The position numbers were made by a program, and so were the translations under genes. A DNA stretch of 64,000 nt from contig NZ_FWZT01000022.1 of the NCBI RefSeq assembly GCF_900177345.1, positions 62,001 to 126,000 on the forward strand, written 5' to 3'. Shown piece after piece: positions 33,776 through 41,876 of the stretch; the first letter of the stretch is position 1; each line of letters starts with the position of its first letter. The notes beneath the pieces were generated by a model, which did not search any database, had not been told where the DNA came from, and saw only the letters and a list, made by a program, of their open reading frames with translations. This DNA is from Pseudobacteriovorax antillogorgiicola (GTDB lineage: Bacteria; Bdellovibrionota_B; Oligoflexia; Oligoflexales; Oligoflexaceae).

Positions 33776-34015
33776 TTATTCACCACCAACTTTGATCATT
33801 CCGCTGATTCCTGACTCTTCGAAATGTTTCCGCGTATCTTCCAGAAACTGCTCAAGATTTTTCTTTGGAAAGCTGACTTCATGCTTGCGATCGTCATAAC
33901 GGTACACGACGGCAACCTTTTGACCGTGGCTCGTGATAACCTGCGGCTCCTCGTTGGTCGCCTTGATCAGCTTAGAGAAGTCATTTTTAGCATCTTTTAC
34001 TGACCACGAACTCAT
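33776..34015 (-). CDS. Phd/YefM-type antitoxin
   Basis: A 79-residue antitoxin expected to neutralise the adjacent PIN toxin and repress the operon. The N-terminal SSWSVKDAKNDFSKLIKAT and PQVITSHGQKVAVV are the Phd/YefM DNA-binding domain. The acidic C terminus (LEQFLEDTRKHFEESG) should wrap the toxin. Pairing a Phd-family antitoxin with VapC is common. A pair of repeats in front of the gene is the likely operator. Confidence 0.88.
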   Translation of the reverse strand: MSSWSVKDAKNDFSKLIKATNEEPQVITSHGQKVAVVYRYDDRKHEVSFPKKNLEQFLEDTRKHFEESGISGMIKVGGE

Positions 34016-34018
34016 GGC

Positions 34019-34070
34019 AACCTGCCTCCTTCATCTGGCTACATTTGGCTACTTTTTGTGTCGGCAGGTT
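34019..34070 (-). promoter_or_regulatory. candidate toxin-antitoxin operator
   Basis: An 8-bp perfect inverted repeat, AACCTGCC (34019-34026) and GGCAGGTT (34063-34070), encloses two direct copies of TGGCTAC at 34036-34042 and 34046-34052, exactly 10 bp apart. It lies just upstream of the antitoxin ATG, as expected for autoregulation. Confidence 0.5.
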
Positions 34071-34174
34071 TTGTGAACACTTTAGATTTTTAGGCAAGCG
34101 TAACCCAAGACCTTAATGGAGCCAGGGCTGAAGTTCATATCTTTTCAATCTGGTAAGAAACAGCGAGCCTTAGA

Positions 34175-34789
34175 TTAGGATTTGACATATTTTTCAATGA
34201 CTCGACGAAATCCGGACCGGCCACGCAGACGCCTCACGTATTGCTCGATGCTGTCATGCACAAGTGGAAATTGAGACTCCACCGCCCAAAATAAGGTTTG
34301 ACCTATCATGATATCTGCCAAGGTAAAGTCACCAAGAAGATAGTCTTTATTGCTTAGACCTTGATCCAAAACACCCATGGAACGCTTAAATTCATAATGA
34401 AGCGACGGCACAACTTCGGCGATTCGTTTTTCCTCGGGATAAATGAAAGTGTGCCGTCGGTGCGCCCAGAGGTGGGCATCCACCTCGGCAATCGCAAACT
34501 GCATCCATTGCTCACAAAGTCCTTGCTTCTTTGAGTCTCTTGGTAGCAGGTCTTGCTCAGGTTGAAGCCGAGCAAGATAGGAGCAGATCGCACCTGACTC
34601 CCACAGGACAAAACTATCATCTTTGAGCACTGGTACCTTCCCATTGGGATTGAGTGCCAAAAACTCAGGTGAGCGAAGTCCCTTGAGGCTCATCTCGACA
34701 GGAATAAACTCAACTTCAAGATTCAGTTCTTCAGCAGCCCAAAGACAACGAATAGCTCGGGAAATCTTTGCACCATAGATTTGGATCAT
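34175..34789 (-). CDS. glutathione S-transferase family protein
   Basis: A 204-residue cytosolic GST. The start at 34789 (MIQIYGAKISRAIRC) is chosen because an upstream ATG would add residues before the first strand of the thioredoxin fold. Motifs: the N-terminal domain has NPNGKVPVLKDDSFVLWESGAICSYL, the glutathione-binding segment with conserved Pro and the Glu-Ser pair. The helical C-terminal domain carries YLLGDFTLADIMIG with the N-capping box. The start region IYGAKISRAIR has Ser where many GSTs have the catalytic Ser/Cys. Substrate unknown. It is separated from ManA by 88 bp on the same strand. Confidence 0.9.
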   Translation of the reverse strand: MIQIYGAKISRAIRCLWAAEELNLEVEFIPVEMSLKGLRSPEFLALNPNGKVPVLKDDSFVLWESGAICSYLARLQPEQDLLPRDSKKQGLCEQWMQFAIAEVDAHLWAHRRHTFIYPEEKRIAEVVPSLHYEFKRSMGVLDQGLSNKDYLLGDFTLADIMIGQTLFWAVESQFPLVHDSIEQYVRRLRGRSGFRRVIEKYVKS

Positions 34790-34877
34790 AAGATGCTCTC
34801 TTTGTATAAAGTTGACCTCACGGCATAAGGTACATGAGAATCGGAATCTCGACAAGCACGGCTAGAGCCGTTCTCAA

Positions 34878-35951
34878 TCAAGCCTTGGAGAATTTCACTT
34901 GCGACATGGCAGGCGTCACAAGTACCGCCTGCCCCCGCCCACTCATTGACAGTGGCATCGCCTGATGGGGTAAGAGCACCGGTTGCCCCACACCCACTGA
35001 AACGGCTTCTTTCAGCTTAAATCGGCCCTCACATGACAAAAACACACCGTAGCCATCGGCCACGGCCAAACGAATAGGCTCATCGTCTTCTTTGAATATA
35101 TGATGGACTTGATAATGGTCATTTTTGGGGTACTGATGGATGATTGATTCATCGAGGCCGATGGTATGAAAAGCTTCCATGGTTGAGCGAACAAACTTCA
35201 TCCCCACTTGATTTTCAGGGTCTATGATCCTCAAGGCCTCGTCAACATGCAGTGGCCGCGGCTCCCCATTAGGATCGAGCCGTCCTTGGTTATCGTATTT
35301 GCGTCCCCAATCCCACATCCGATAAGTTTTACCACTTTTCCCGGGGAAAATTCGCTGAGGCTCAAGAAGAGTCACCCCAGGCCCAATAGCGTGAGGAACT
35401 CCGGGCTTAATCTCAAAATAATCTCCTGGTTTGACCGGAACAAATTGAAGGACGTCTTTCGCTCGATCGCCGTCCAATAAAACTTTTCTAAGCTCGTCTT
35501 TATCTAATGAGCGAGAGAAGCCCACATAAATTCCAGCTCCCGGTTCCGCATGAAGGACAAGCCAAGACTCTGGCTTGCCGCACTCTTTGGGCCCCAAGTT
35601 AGGATCCCCATCTTCAGGATGAACCTGCAGCGATAGAGGGCTTGCAGCATTCAATAACTTGACTAGAATTTCACAGGCACCTTTTGACGAGGCGCTCAAT
35701 TTTGGTGATAAGACCTGATCACTGTGCTCACGGACAAAGTCCGCCAACAGTTGACCAGTGCTGAGAATCTTAGAAGGGTATGCTGGATCGCAAGAAAATT
35801 CCCAAGACTCGCCAATTGGCGTGTCAACTGCACTCGGGACCAAATCCGCCTTAAACATTTTACTGATGTTGGTCCCTGCCCAAGGGGTTCGCCTTAGGGG
35901 GGTGAACTGGTCAAACGAAAGCAACACAGGATCTGAAACCGACACGGTCAT
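34878..35951 (-). CDS. manA: class I mannose-6-phosphate isomerase
   Basis: Zinc enzyme interconverting mannose-6-P and fructose-6-P, feeding GDP-mannose for surface glycans. GAGGAG sits just before the ATG at 35951; ATGs up to 36020 are in frame but lack a site. Zn ligands are visible: SLQVHPEDG (Gln, His), KPESWLVL (Glu) and VPHAIGPGVTLLEPQ (His). The substrate-site region KTYRMWDWGRKYD is also present. At about 357 residues it is typical of the short form. It is divergent from the TonB receptor across about 200 bp. Confidence 0.9.
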   Translation of the reverse strand: MTVSVSDPVLLSFDQFTPLRRTPWAGTNISKMFKADLVPSAVDTPIGESWEFSCDPAYPSKILSTGQLLADFVREHSDQVLSPKLSASSKGACEILVKLLNAASPLSLQVHPEDGDPNLGPKECGKPESWLVLHAEPGAGIYVGFSRSLDKDELRKVLLDGDRAKDVLQFVPVKPGDYFEIKPGVPHAIGPGVTLLEPQRIFPGKSGKTYRMWDWGRKYDNQGRLDPNGEPRPLHVDEALRIIDPENQVGMKFVRSTMEAFHTIGLDESIIHQYPKNDHYQVHHIFKEDDEPIRLAVADGYGVFLSCEGRFKLKEAVSVGVGQPVLLPHQAMPLSMSGRGQAVLVTPAMSQVKFSKA

Positions 35952-36154
35952 GGGCTCCTCAAAAACAGCATTCATGTTCAAGGCCATTATCATACCCGCA
36001 GGCCTTGCTACTTTCAGCAATTTTATTTGGATGGTATGCAGGTCAAGCCTTTCGTTCCTTTCGACAGAATCAATTGTATTGTATTTTCTACAAAAACTTG
36101 ATTAACTGATTTTTAACAAAATAGAGAAAAATGGTTCAATTCAGGAGATTGCAG

Positions 36155-38803
36155 ATGCTGTATCGTAGAATAGCAAAATCCCTCATACTTGGAAGCCCTC
36201 TCGTCTTCTCCGGAACTCTCTTTGGTCAAGAAGGTGAGTCAGGGGAAAAAGCTGAAAGGATCCAAGTTACCGGGTCACGTATCAAACGGATGGATATGGA
36301 AGGGTCATCCCCAATCACTGTTATCGATAGACAGGCCATCGAAATATCCGGCTCGCAAACAGTAACCGACGTTCTAAAAACCCTCCCAGCAGTTGTCGGA
36401 AACTCGGTCACAACATCGACAACTAATGGTGGGGGTGGGGGTGCTGGAAACATCACCCTGCGAGGCTTACCCGCAACAGCAACCCTTGTACTTCTTAATG
36501 GAAGACGCTTGCCTAACGACGGGTTGGCTGGTGAAACTCCAGACTTAAATGCTATTCCGGTAGCAGCTATCGAGCGCATTGAGGTTCTTAAAGATGGTGC
36601 TTCAGCGGTATATGGCTCCGATGCAATTGCCGGGGTTGTCAACATCATCACTAAAAAAGACTTCACTGGCACCAGTGTTGATGTCTACGCCGGAGCGGCA
36701 TCGGAAGGTGACCTAGAGACCACAAGCGTGAGCGTCACCTACGGAGCAGCGAGTGACAAAGGCAACATCATGATCGGCGTGAATCACTATCGTCAGGGGA
36801 ACGTTCGCTCCGCTGATCGTGATGTATCGAGCTATCCGCTAGGTGGTGGCAGCTCTGCGATTCCTAATGGTAGTGCAGTTGTTACAACTGCTGGTAGCGG
36901 TTTTACCTGTGCTGATGGCGAGGAAAGCTGCCGTGTAACAGTTCGAGATGGGGTGACCGAAATTACTGGAGTCGGAGATTTCCGTGAGGTAAGTGGCGAC
37001 GAGTACAACTACTCAGAACTTACTGATGCAATTATGGCACAGGAACGGCGAAGCGTTTACCTTTATGGCAATTACGACATTTCCGATACTGTTCGTGCAA
37101 ACTTAACATCAACCTACACGAACACCTTAAGCAATTACCAATCAGCACCGACTCCAATCTTTACGGCCTTTGAAACTGGCAGTTTGACCATGGCTGCTGA
37201 CAACGAGTTCAACCCATTCGGAGAAGCCCTTACCGACGTCAGACGACGAATGACAGACTTCGGGCCTCGTCAAAGTACCTTCGACTCCAATGTAACGAAC
37301 CTAGTTCTTGGTTTGGAAGGCGACCTTCTCGATATTGGTTGGGGATGGAACTTCGACTACAACTATGGCAACACCAAAACCATTGAAACCGCTGAGAACC
37401 TAGTCAACAAGGCTAATTTTACAGCATCGATCAGCAGCCCCGCTGTGTGTGATGCACTTGAAGAGCTCGGTTGTGTGCCAGTCAATATGTTCGGCCCTGA
37501 CGGTTCACTTTCTGCGGAACAGATTGCTTGGCTTAAGACTGAAGCTAACATTCGCGGCGAAGCGGACACTGAGTCTTTCGTCTTCAATATCGGCGGAGAA
37601 ATTGGCTCACTTCCTGGAGGACCTATTTCGATTGCTGGCGGTTTAGAGTATCGCCGCGAAGCGATCAAGTTTAGACCGGATGGTCAGACATCCAGCTTCA
37701 ACTCAATCGGTAACACGAACTTTAAGCCAACCTCAGGTGATCGAGAAGTTAGTGAAGCCTATCTTGAAGCTTTACTTCCAGTGGTGAAGATGGTCGATGT
37801 AGAGTTAGCCGCACGCTACTCGAGCTACGATGACTTTGGCAACACCTTCAACCCAAAGGTCGGCTTGAAGTTCAAACCCGTTCAAGATTTCATCCTTCGA
37901 GGAACCTACTCTACTGGCTTCCGAGCGCCAAGTTTGAGAGAGCTTTACCAGGGTGAAGCTGAAAACTTTGCTTTCTTAAATGATCCCTGTGCCAGTGATG
38001 CCTCTAAGTGTAACGGTGGCCCGCAAAGTGACTCCTCTCTATTTCAGTTTCTAGCGCTAGAAGGTGGCAACGAAGACCTCGATCCTGAAGAGTCGACCAG
38101 CTATACATTTGGATTGGCCTACTCACCTAGTTGGGGGCTTAATGTAAAGGCGGATTACTTCTTTGTTGAAACGAAGAATGCTATCGACATCAACCCACAG
38201 TTTATCGTCGACCAGTACAGGAACAATGGCTTGTTCTCTGATAAGATCGTGCTCGATAGTAACAACAACATCCGAACTATTCAGGCCACCGCATTGAACT
38301 TAGCTGCTCGAAAGGTCAAGGGGGTCGACTTTGGAGTTGACTATACCACACGATTTGGAACCGACCGATTTGGAGTGGCTCTAACAGGTACCAAGTTTCT
38401 TGAGTATCTCAACCAGGCAGACAAGTCTTCAGACTTCGTCGACGTTGTAGGAAAATTCGTCGATGCAGCGTCTGAAGGAGTTGGATCGATTCCAGATCAT
38501 AAGCTCAACCTTGGCTTTTCTTATGGAGTCGGTGGGTTTACTCTAAACTTAACGAACAACTACACCAGCAAACTTGAGGCTGAAGGCTCCGATTTGGACA
38601 AAGATTTTGAAGCCTGGTTAACTCATGACGTCCAGGCAACCTACACGGTGACATCATGGGCGACCACATTCACCCTTGGAGCTGATAACATCACCAACAA
38701 GGAGCCCCCCTCCTCGGATGCAGCATTCAATGATAATATTGATGCCCGAACTCACAATCTCATAGGTTCGTTCTACTACGCTAGTGTGTCCACTGAATTG
38801 TAA
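36155..38803 (+). CDS. TonB-dependent outer-membrane receptor
   Basis: An 882-residue gated barrel importing siderophores, vitamins or oligosaccharides. AGGAG lies about 7 nt before the ATG at 36155. A signal peptide ends near SGTLFGQ, and QVTGSRIKR begins the mature part. The plug domain runs to about residue 180, with NITLRGLPATATLVLLNGRR and EVLKDGASAVYGSDAIAGVVNI (the latter shortened here to its conserved core VYGSDAIAGVV). A 22-strand barrel follows, with GFRAPSLRELYQG and VKADYFFVETKNAI. The chain ends STEL, not in the usual Phe. The 'VTGSRI' type is frequent in carbohydrate-linked receptors. The neighbouring GH6 gene suggests but does not prove a glucan ligand. Confidence 0.92.
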   Translation: MLYRRIAKSLILGSPLVFSGTLFGQEGESGEKAERIQVTGSRIKRMDMEGSSPITVIDRQAIEISGSQTVTDVLKTLPAVVGNSVTTSTTNGGGGGAGNITLRGLPATATLVLLNGRRLPNDGLAGETPDLNAIPVAAIERIEVLKDGASAVYGSDAIAGVVNIITKKDFTGTSVDVYAGAASEGDLETTSVSVTYGAASDKGNIMIGVNHYRQGNVRSADRDVSSYPLGGGSSAIPNGSAVVTTAGSGFTCADGEESCRVTVRDGVTEITGVGDFREVSGDEYNYSELTDAIMAQERRSVYLYGNYDISDTVRANLTSTYTNTLSNYQSAPTPIFTAFETGSLTMAADNEFNPFGEALTDVRRRMTDFGPRQSTFDSNVTNLVLGLEGDLLDIGWGWNFDYNYGNTKTIETAENLVNKANFTASISSPAVCDALEELGCVPVNMFGPDGSLSAEQIAWLKTEANIRGEADTESFVFNIGGEIGSLPGGPISIAGGLEYRREAIKFRPDGQTSSFNSIGNTNFKPTSGDREVSEAYLEALLPVVKMVDVELAARYSSYDDFGNTFNPKVGLKFKPVQDFILRGTYSTGFRAPSLRELYQGEAENFAFLNDPCASDASKCNGGPQSDSSLFQFLALEGGNEDLDPEESTSYTFGLAYSPSWGLNVKADYFFVETKNAIDINPQFIVDQYRNNGLFSDKIVLDSNNNIRTIQATALNLAARKVKGVDFGVDYTTRFGTDRFGVALTGTKFLEYLNQADKSSDFVDVVGKFVDAASEGVGSIPDHKLNLGFSYGVGGFTLNLTNNYTSKLEAEGSDLDKDFEAWLTHDVQATYTVTSWATTFTLGADNITNKEPPSSDAAFNDNIDARTHNLIGSFYYASVSTEL

Positions 38804-38810
38804 ATCACCT

Positions 38811-38838
38811 CAGGCCCAAAATATAAATTTTGGGCCTG
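38811..38838 (+). terminator. terminator of the TonB receptor gene
   Basis: A perfect 12-bp stem CAGGCCCAAAAT / ATTTTGGGCCTG with loop ATAA, followed by TCTAATTTT. Confidence 0.8.
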
Positions 38839-38881
38839 TCTAATTTTCCAGCATAATGAAGGAAATCAAGGACGACTTTTT

Positions 38882-39706
38882 TTACCAGGACCGAGGGCTG
38901 TTCTGCACTCGTGGGTATTTCTCGATGTTATGAAATAGCATTTGAAAGCCTTTGTTCTGACAATAATCCAATGCATCTTGATGATTCATTTTAGTTGCGG
39001 AAGCATGAAGAACCGATTTATCCCAGTTGCACTGGGTTAGATTGGTCACGTGGGTTGCACAGGGGGTCTCGCATATTACGGGATACTTTTTCTTGCAATT
39101 TCGCTCTACGACCGCAGTGCCTTCTACAAGAGTGATACAATCATCCACGTACTGATCCGAATTCCAGGACCAGATCCACGCTTCTTTGGGTAGGAAAAAC
39201 GGTGCTTCAGGAATATCGAGTTTTGCCATAAGTGTTTGTTTTAGATTCTTTTTCGACGTGGAGCTAGTCGTAATTCTAACAACCAACTGATTATCAAGCA
39301 CCGACTCAAGCTCGACCAAGGTATTGATTGCTAGGAGCGAGCTGCTTGCAACGTTCCCACTTTCGAAAATCGCATCGAAGCTTTTCGAACTGTTATCGAG
39401 GGAACTTTCATGTTGAATCGTAAGTGTTCCATCTCCATTAGCTTTCACATGGTCGGCTTTACTGGTAAGCTCGAATTGAGCTTTTAGTGGATCGACATTG
39501 ACCAGGGACTGGCCGTAGGCATCTGACTCTAACATGCCCTTGAGCAGGGCAAGTGCCGAAATGTTCGCTTCACCCGCTTTGCTCACATATTGCTTTACCT
39601 GACCTTCCTTGAGAAGACGTTTGTTTTCTTGGACATCATCCATGGTCTGAAACATCCCGACAGCCCCAATCACGGAAATGGCTTGTACAGTAAAAATCGA
39701 TTTCAT
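38882..39706 (-). CDS. envelope protein with C-terminal lectin-like Cys module (paralogue of 40194-40742)
   Basis: A 274-residue protein with an ideal AAGGAGG site. The N terminus has a hydrophobic stretch (IFTVQAISVIGAVGMF) that could be a signal or pilin-like anchor. Residues about 25-170 are helical then beta-rich, unrecognised. The last ~100 residues align with the neighbouring lipoprotein: WSWNSDQYVDDCITL, ERNCKKKYPVICE, then NHQDALDYCQNKG. The first two look like the C-terminal half of a C-type lectin fold (WN..C, ..C....P.ICE). The last looks like its N-terminal half (tweeA..yC...G), so the halves are in reversed order. It is preceded by a 54-codon gene. Confidence 0.65.
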   Translation of the reverse strand: MKSIFTVQAISVIGAVGMFQTMDDVQENKRLLKEGQVKQYVSKAGEANISALALLKGMLESDAYGQSLVNVDPLKAQFELTSKADHVKANGDGTLTIQHESSLDNSSKSFDAIFESGNVASSSLLAINTLVELESVLDNQLVVRITTSSTSKKNLKQTLMAKLDIPEAPFFLPKEAWIWSWNSDQYVDDCITLVEGTAVVERNCKKKYPVICETPCATHVTNLTQCNWDKSVLHASATKMNHQDALDYCQNKGFQMLFHNIEKYPRVQNSPRSW

Positions 39707-39715
39707 AAGTCCTCC

Positions 39716-39880
39716 TTAGGAAGCCATATTGGGAATCACTTGATCCGGCTCGTTTATGATAGACTGGTACAGCTCGTCAAACCGCTGCTGGGGAGAGGCT
39801 TTCTCGGGAAGACCAATATCAATTTCCGGCGGTAGGCAAAACGCTCTCTGACTTTTACAAGAATGGTATTCGAACTTCAA
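39716..39880 (-). CDS. small 54-residue protein upstream of the lectin-like gene
   Basis: An open frame starting with TTG (39880), preceded at 5 nt by a perfect AGGAGG, and ending 9 nt before the next gene's start. The product begins LKFEYHSCKSQRAFCLPPEI and ends VIPNMAS; it has two Cys near the N terminus, is otherwise acidic, and lacks a signal or membrane segment. The strong site and tight spacing suggest co-expression with 38882-39706. No family recognised. It could act as an accessory or leader peptide; its protein nature is inferred from translation signals only. Confidence 0.5.
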   Translation of the reverse strand: MKFEYHSCKSQRAFCLPPEIDIGLPEKASPQQRFDELYQSIINEPDQVIPNMAS

Positions 39881-40193
39881 AACGACCTCCTACCCATGTT
39901 TCCAGCAATGACAACGTTACGGCGGAAATCGTCCTAGTTTTGACGAAGATATCATAGCCCCGACGCAAACACTCCAGAGCCCCATCGCCGCGATTGGCCA
40001 TGGCCGACCTGTTTCTTACCAAAAGACAGAATCGGTCGCCCCTTGGATTCTTAAACCAAGTCTCAGATCGCTGAATCCAGGCGTTTCCTTAGTGATTTTA
40101 TAGTCATGTTCCAACTAGGGTATCTTCGTTGATCACATGCTCCGAAGCTCCGAAAGATTGCAAGCAAGTAGAACATCACACGAGTAGAGAAAT
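39881..40193. other. divergent control region between the two lectin-like genes
   Basis: No coding frame seen. It must hold promoters for both the small protein (minus) and the lipoprotein (plus). No clear operator was found. Confidence 0.3.
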
Positions 40194-40742
40194 ATGCAAC
40201 TTTCAAAGACCTTCGTGACCTTAGGCCTCTTTATTTTCACCTGCGCTTGTGGGCCGAGCAAGTTCAAAGCTGTTACGGACGAAAAAATGGAATCAAGTGA
40301 CCTTATTGTGGCTCAGACCACGGAACCGGAAGCTAAAGTGTCTCAAGTGGCCCACCCGGACCATCAAGATGTAAGTAATCAGCCTGAAGTGAACTCGCCA
40401 GAGATAGCTCGAACCGAGACTAAGAAAAGCCTGTTGGGTCAGACGGTTTGGGTTCAGTCTTGGAACACTGACGAATACCAAACAAGTGAATGTTTGCAAC
40501 TCACCCAAGGTATCGCTGTTACTGAACGAGACTGCCAGGAGACTCTACCTGTGGTTTGCGAAAGTATTTGCCAAGCAGACGCAACATCTCCAGAGGACTG
40601 CGACCAAGAGGTATTTGTATTCCAAGAAAAGAAGGACTCCCTTACATATGAAGAGGCTGCGCAATACTGCGAATCGCAGGGGATGGTGGTTCTGAAGTAC
40701 CATCACTCGAAAATTGAAACTTTCCGCTCAGCTCAAAATTAG
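40194..40742 (+). CDS. lipoprotein with lectin-like Cys module (paralogue of 38882-39706)
   Basis: A 182-residue lipoprotein (MQLSKTFVTLGLFIFTCAC-G). After a low-complexity, Glu/Ser-rich linker (about 25-80) comes a ~100-residue module shared with the divergent neighbour: WVQSWNTDEYQTSECLQL, VTERDCQETLPVVCE, and SLTYEEAAQYCESQG followed by KYHHSKIE. These resemble the two halves of a C-type lectin domain in permuted order. Eight Cys suggest disulfides outside the cytoplasm. Its TAG stop is formed by the first bases of a dispersed repeat end, but the module ends where its paralogue does, so the protein is probably not truncated. Confidence 0.65.
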   Translation: MQLSKTFVTLGLFIFTCACGPSKFKAVTDEKMESSDLIVAQTTEPEAKVSQVAHPDHQDVSNQPEVNSPEIARTETKKSLLGQTVWVQSWNTDEYQTSECLQLTQGIAVTERDCQETLPVVCESICQADATSPEDCDQEVFVFQEKKDSLTYEEAAQYCESQGMVVLKYHHSKIETFRSAQN

Positions 40743-40775
40743 GGGCTGTTGAGGTTTCGAAGAAGTGTAACAGCC
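40740..40775. repeat. short MITE-family end forming a hairpin
   Basis: TAGGGGCTGTTGA followed by a divergent tail matches the inverted repeat of the 41.4-kb element (about 20 of 25 positions). GGCTGTT (40744-40750) pairs with AACAGCC (40769-40775), so this could be an internally deleted element whose two ends now nearly touch. It lies between convergent genes and may terminate transcription. Confidence 0.55.
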
Positions 40776-40800
40776 GGGGGCGCAAGGCCCTTCGGCTGCA

Positions 40801-41214
40801 TTAGGCAAGCATCCGGCTGCGATTTTCCATGTGTATTTGGTTATTTAAAGTAAGGAAATCATAGACGATTCCGACTCCCAGCAGCCCGACGGTACACAGA
40901 TAGAGAAGCCCAGTAACCCACTTACCCATATAAAACCGATGCAGACCAAAAACCCCAAGGAAAGTTAGTAAAATCCAGCCAACGGTATAATCAAGCTCCC
41001 CTTTTGAGAACCTTCGATCAGCCTCAGAGTCCATTCCTGGAATAAGGAACAGATCGACGATCCAGCCAACAAGCAGCAGGCCTCCCGTAAAAAACCAGAT
41101 TAAACCTGAGATCGTTTTCCCGAAATAGAAACGATGGGCTCCCATAAAGCCAAAAATCCAAAGAATGTAGCCGACCAAAGTCGAATGGGTATCATTTTGT
41201 ACAGATTGTGTCAC
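40801..41214 (-). CDS. double TM2-domain membrane protein
   Basis: A 137-residue inner-membrane protein with two tandem TM2 domains. Each has the signature of a first helix, G-x-HRFY-x-GK, and a second helix followed by D: FGFMGAHRFYFGKTISG (about residues 20-36) and LGVFGLHRFYMGKWVTG (about 88-104), with WIVDLFLIPG and GIVYDFLTL after the second helices. The start is GTG with AGGAGG 4 nt upstream. Function of bacterial TM2 proteins is unknown. It is divergent from the bufferin operon, with the MITE-like element between. Confidence 0.85.
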   Translation of the reverse strand: MTQSVQNDTHSTLVGYILWIFGFMGAHRFYFGKTISGLIWFFTGGLLLVGWIVDLFLIPGMDSEADRRFSKGELDYTVGWILLTFLGVFGLHRFYMGKWVTGLLYLCTVGLLGVGIVYDFLTLNNQIHMENRSRMLA

Positions 41215-41395
41215 ATGTCCTCCTATAATTCCTACGTCATTAATGTTATATGACTGTGCTTTAGAAAATCATGAGAGCCTCTTTAAGTTTGCCAGCTCGC
41301 CTAGGTAAGTATCGTTCATCTGCATTAGAGTGTACCTTCTTAAAATTTTTGATAGATTTTTTCTGATGAATGCTATGAAATTGTAGAGTCTTGTT

Positions 41396-41557
41396 AGGGG
41401 CTGTTGACCTTTGGAACACACCTCGCTGGTCTGACTGGATGAAGACAAGGCTAGGAGCTAGGGGGAGGCATATCGGCAATATGTTAACCACGAGCGACAA
41501 CGGATTGCGTTTATCAAGGCATATCAAATGCTTGTGTTCCAAAGGTCAACAGCCCCT
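41396..41557. mobile_element. 162-bp MITE-like element with perfect 25-bp terminal inverted repeats
   Basis: Ends 41396-41420 and 41533-41557 are perfect reverse complements for 25 bp, beginning AGGGGCTGTTGAC. Taking GGGG as the tip, a TA dinucleotide flanks both sides, consistent with a 2-bp target duplication. The ~110-bp centre has no gene. The ends resemble those of some IS5-type elements, so a non-autonomous derivative is likely, but no transposase is in the window. Its right end is 43 bp before the bufA start codon. A decayed copy lies at 15333-15490. Confidence 0.85.
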
Positions 41558-41600
41558 ATCCAATGCAAGGTACATTAACGCTTCTCATAGGAATCTCAGT

Positions 41601-41876
41601 ATGAAAAAAGAATCGCTTCTCTTCGCATCAATGATCGGTCTAGGACTCAGTGGATTGGCACTTGCCGGCAGTAAGCCTGAATGGGCTAAAAAAGGTGATA
41701 CCATCGTCAAGTGCAAAGGAGTTGCCAAAAAAGGGAAAAATGATTGTGGTGCCAACGGCCATGCCTGCGCTGGCCAAGCTAAAGTTGATAACGACCCGAA
41801 TGAGTGGGTATATGTCCCTTCAGGTTTGTGTGAAAAAATTGGTGGATCGGTGGCCAAGAAAGTCAAGGTTAAATGA
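41601..41876 (+). CDS. bufA: bufferin precursor peptide, DUF2282 family (BufA1-like)
   Basis: A 91-residue RiPP precursor. AGGA is 7-8 nt before the ATG, and a signal peptide ends LALAG. The core has the four conserved Cys of DUF2282: KCKGVAKKGKNDCGANGHAC (Cys38, 49, 56) and SGLCEKIGGS (Cys77), with WVYVPSG before the last. In studied bufferins an MNIO enzyme (BufB) with its partner (BufC) converts Cys residues to thiooxazoles, and the exported peptide binds copper. The stop overlaps the bufB start (ATGA), so the genes are coupled. The MITE-like element lies in the promoter region. Confidence 0.9.
   Translation: MKKESLLFASMIGLGLSGLALAGSKPEWAKKGDTIVKCKGVAKKGKNDCGANGHACAGQAKVDNDPNEWVYVPSGLCEKIGGSVAKKVKVK

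Noticed and set aside
41261-41600. Open frames spanning the intact MITE-like element, including an in-frame extension of bufA from 41391
   Set aside because: The bufA product needs its signal peptide start at 41601. Upstream residues come from the repeat and vary with insertion.
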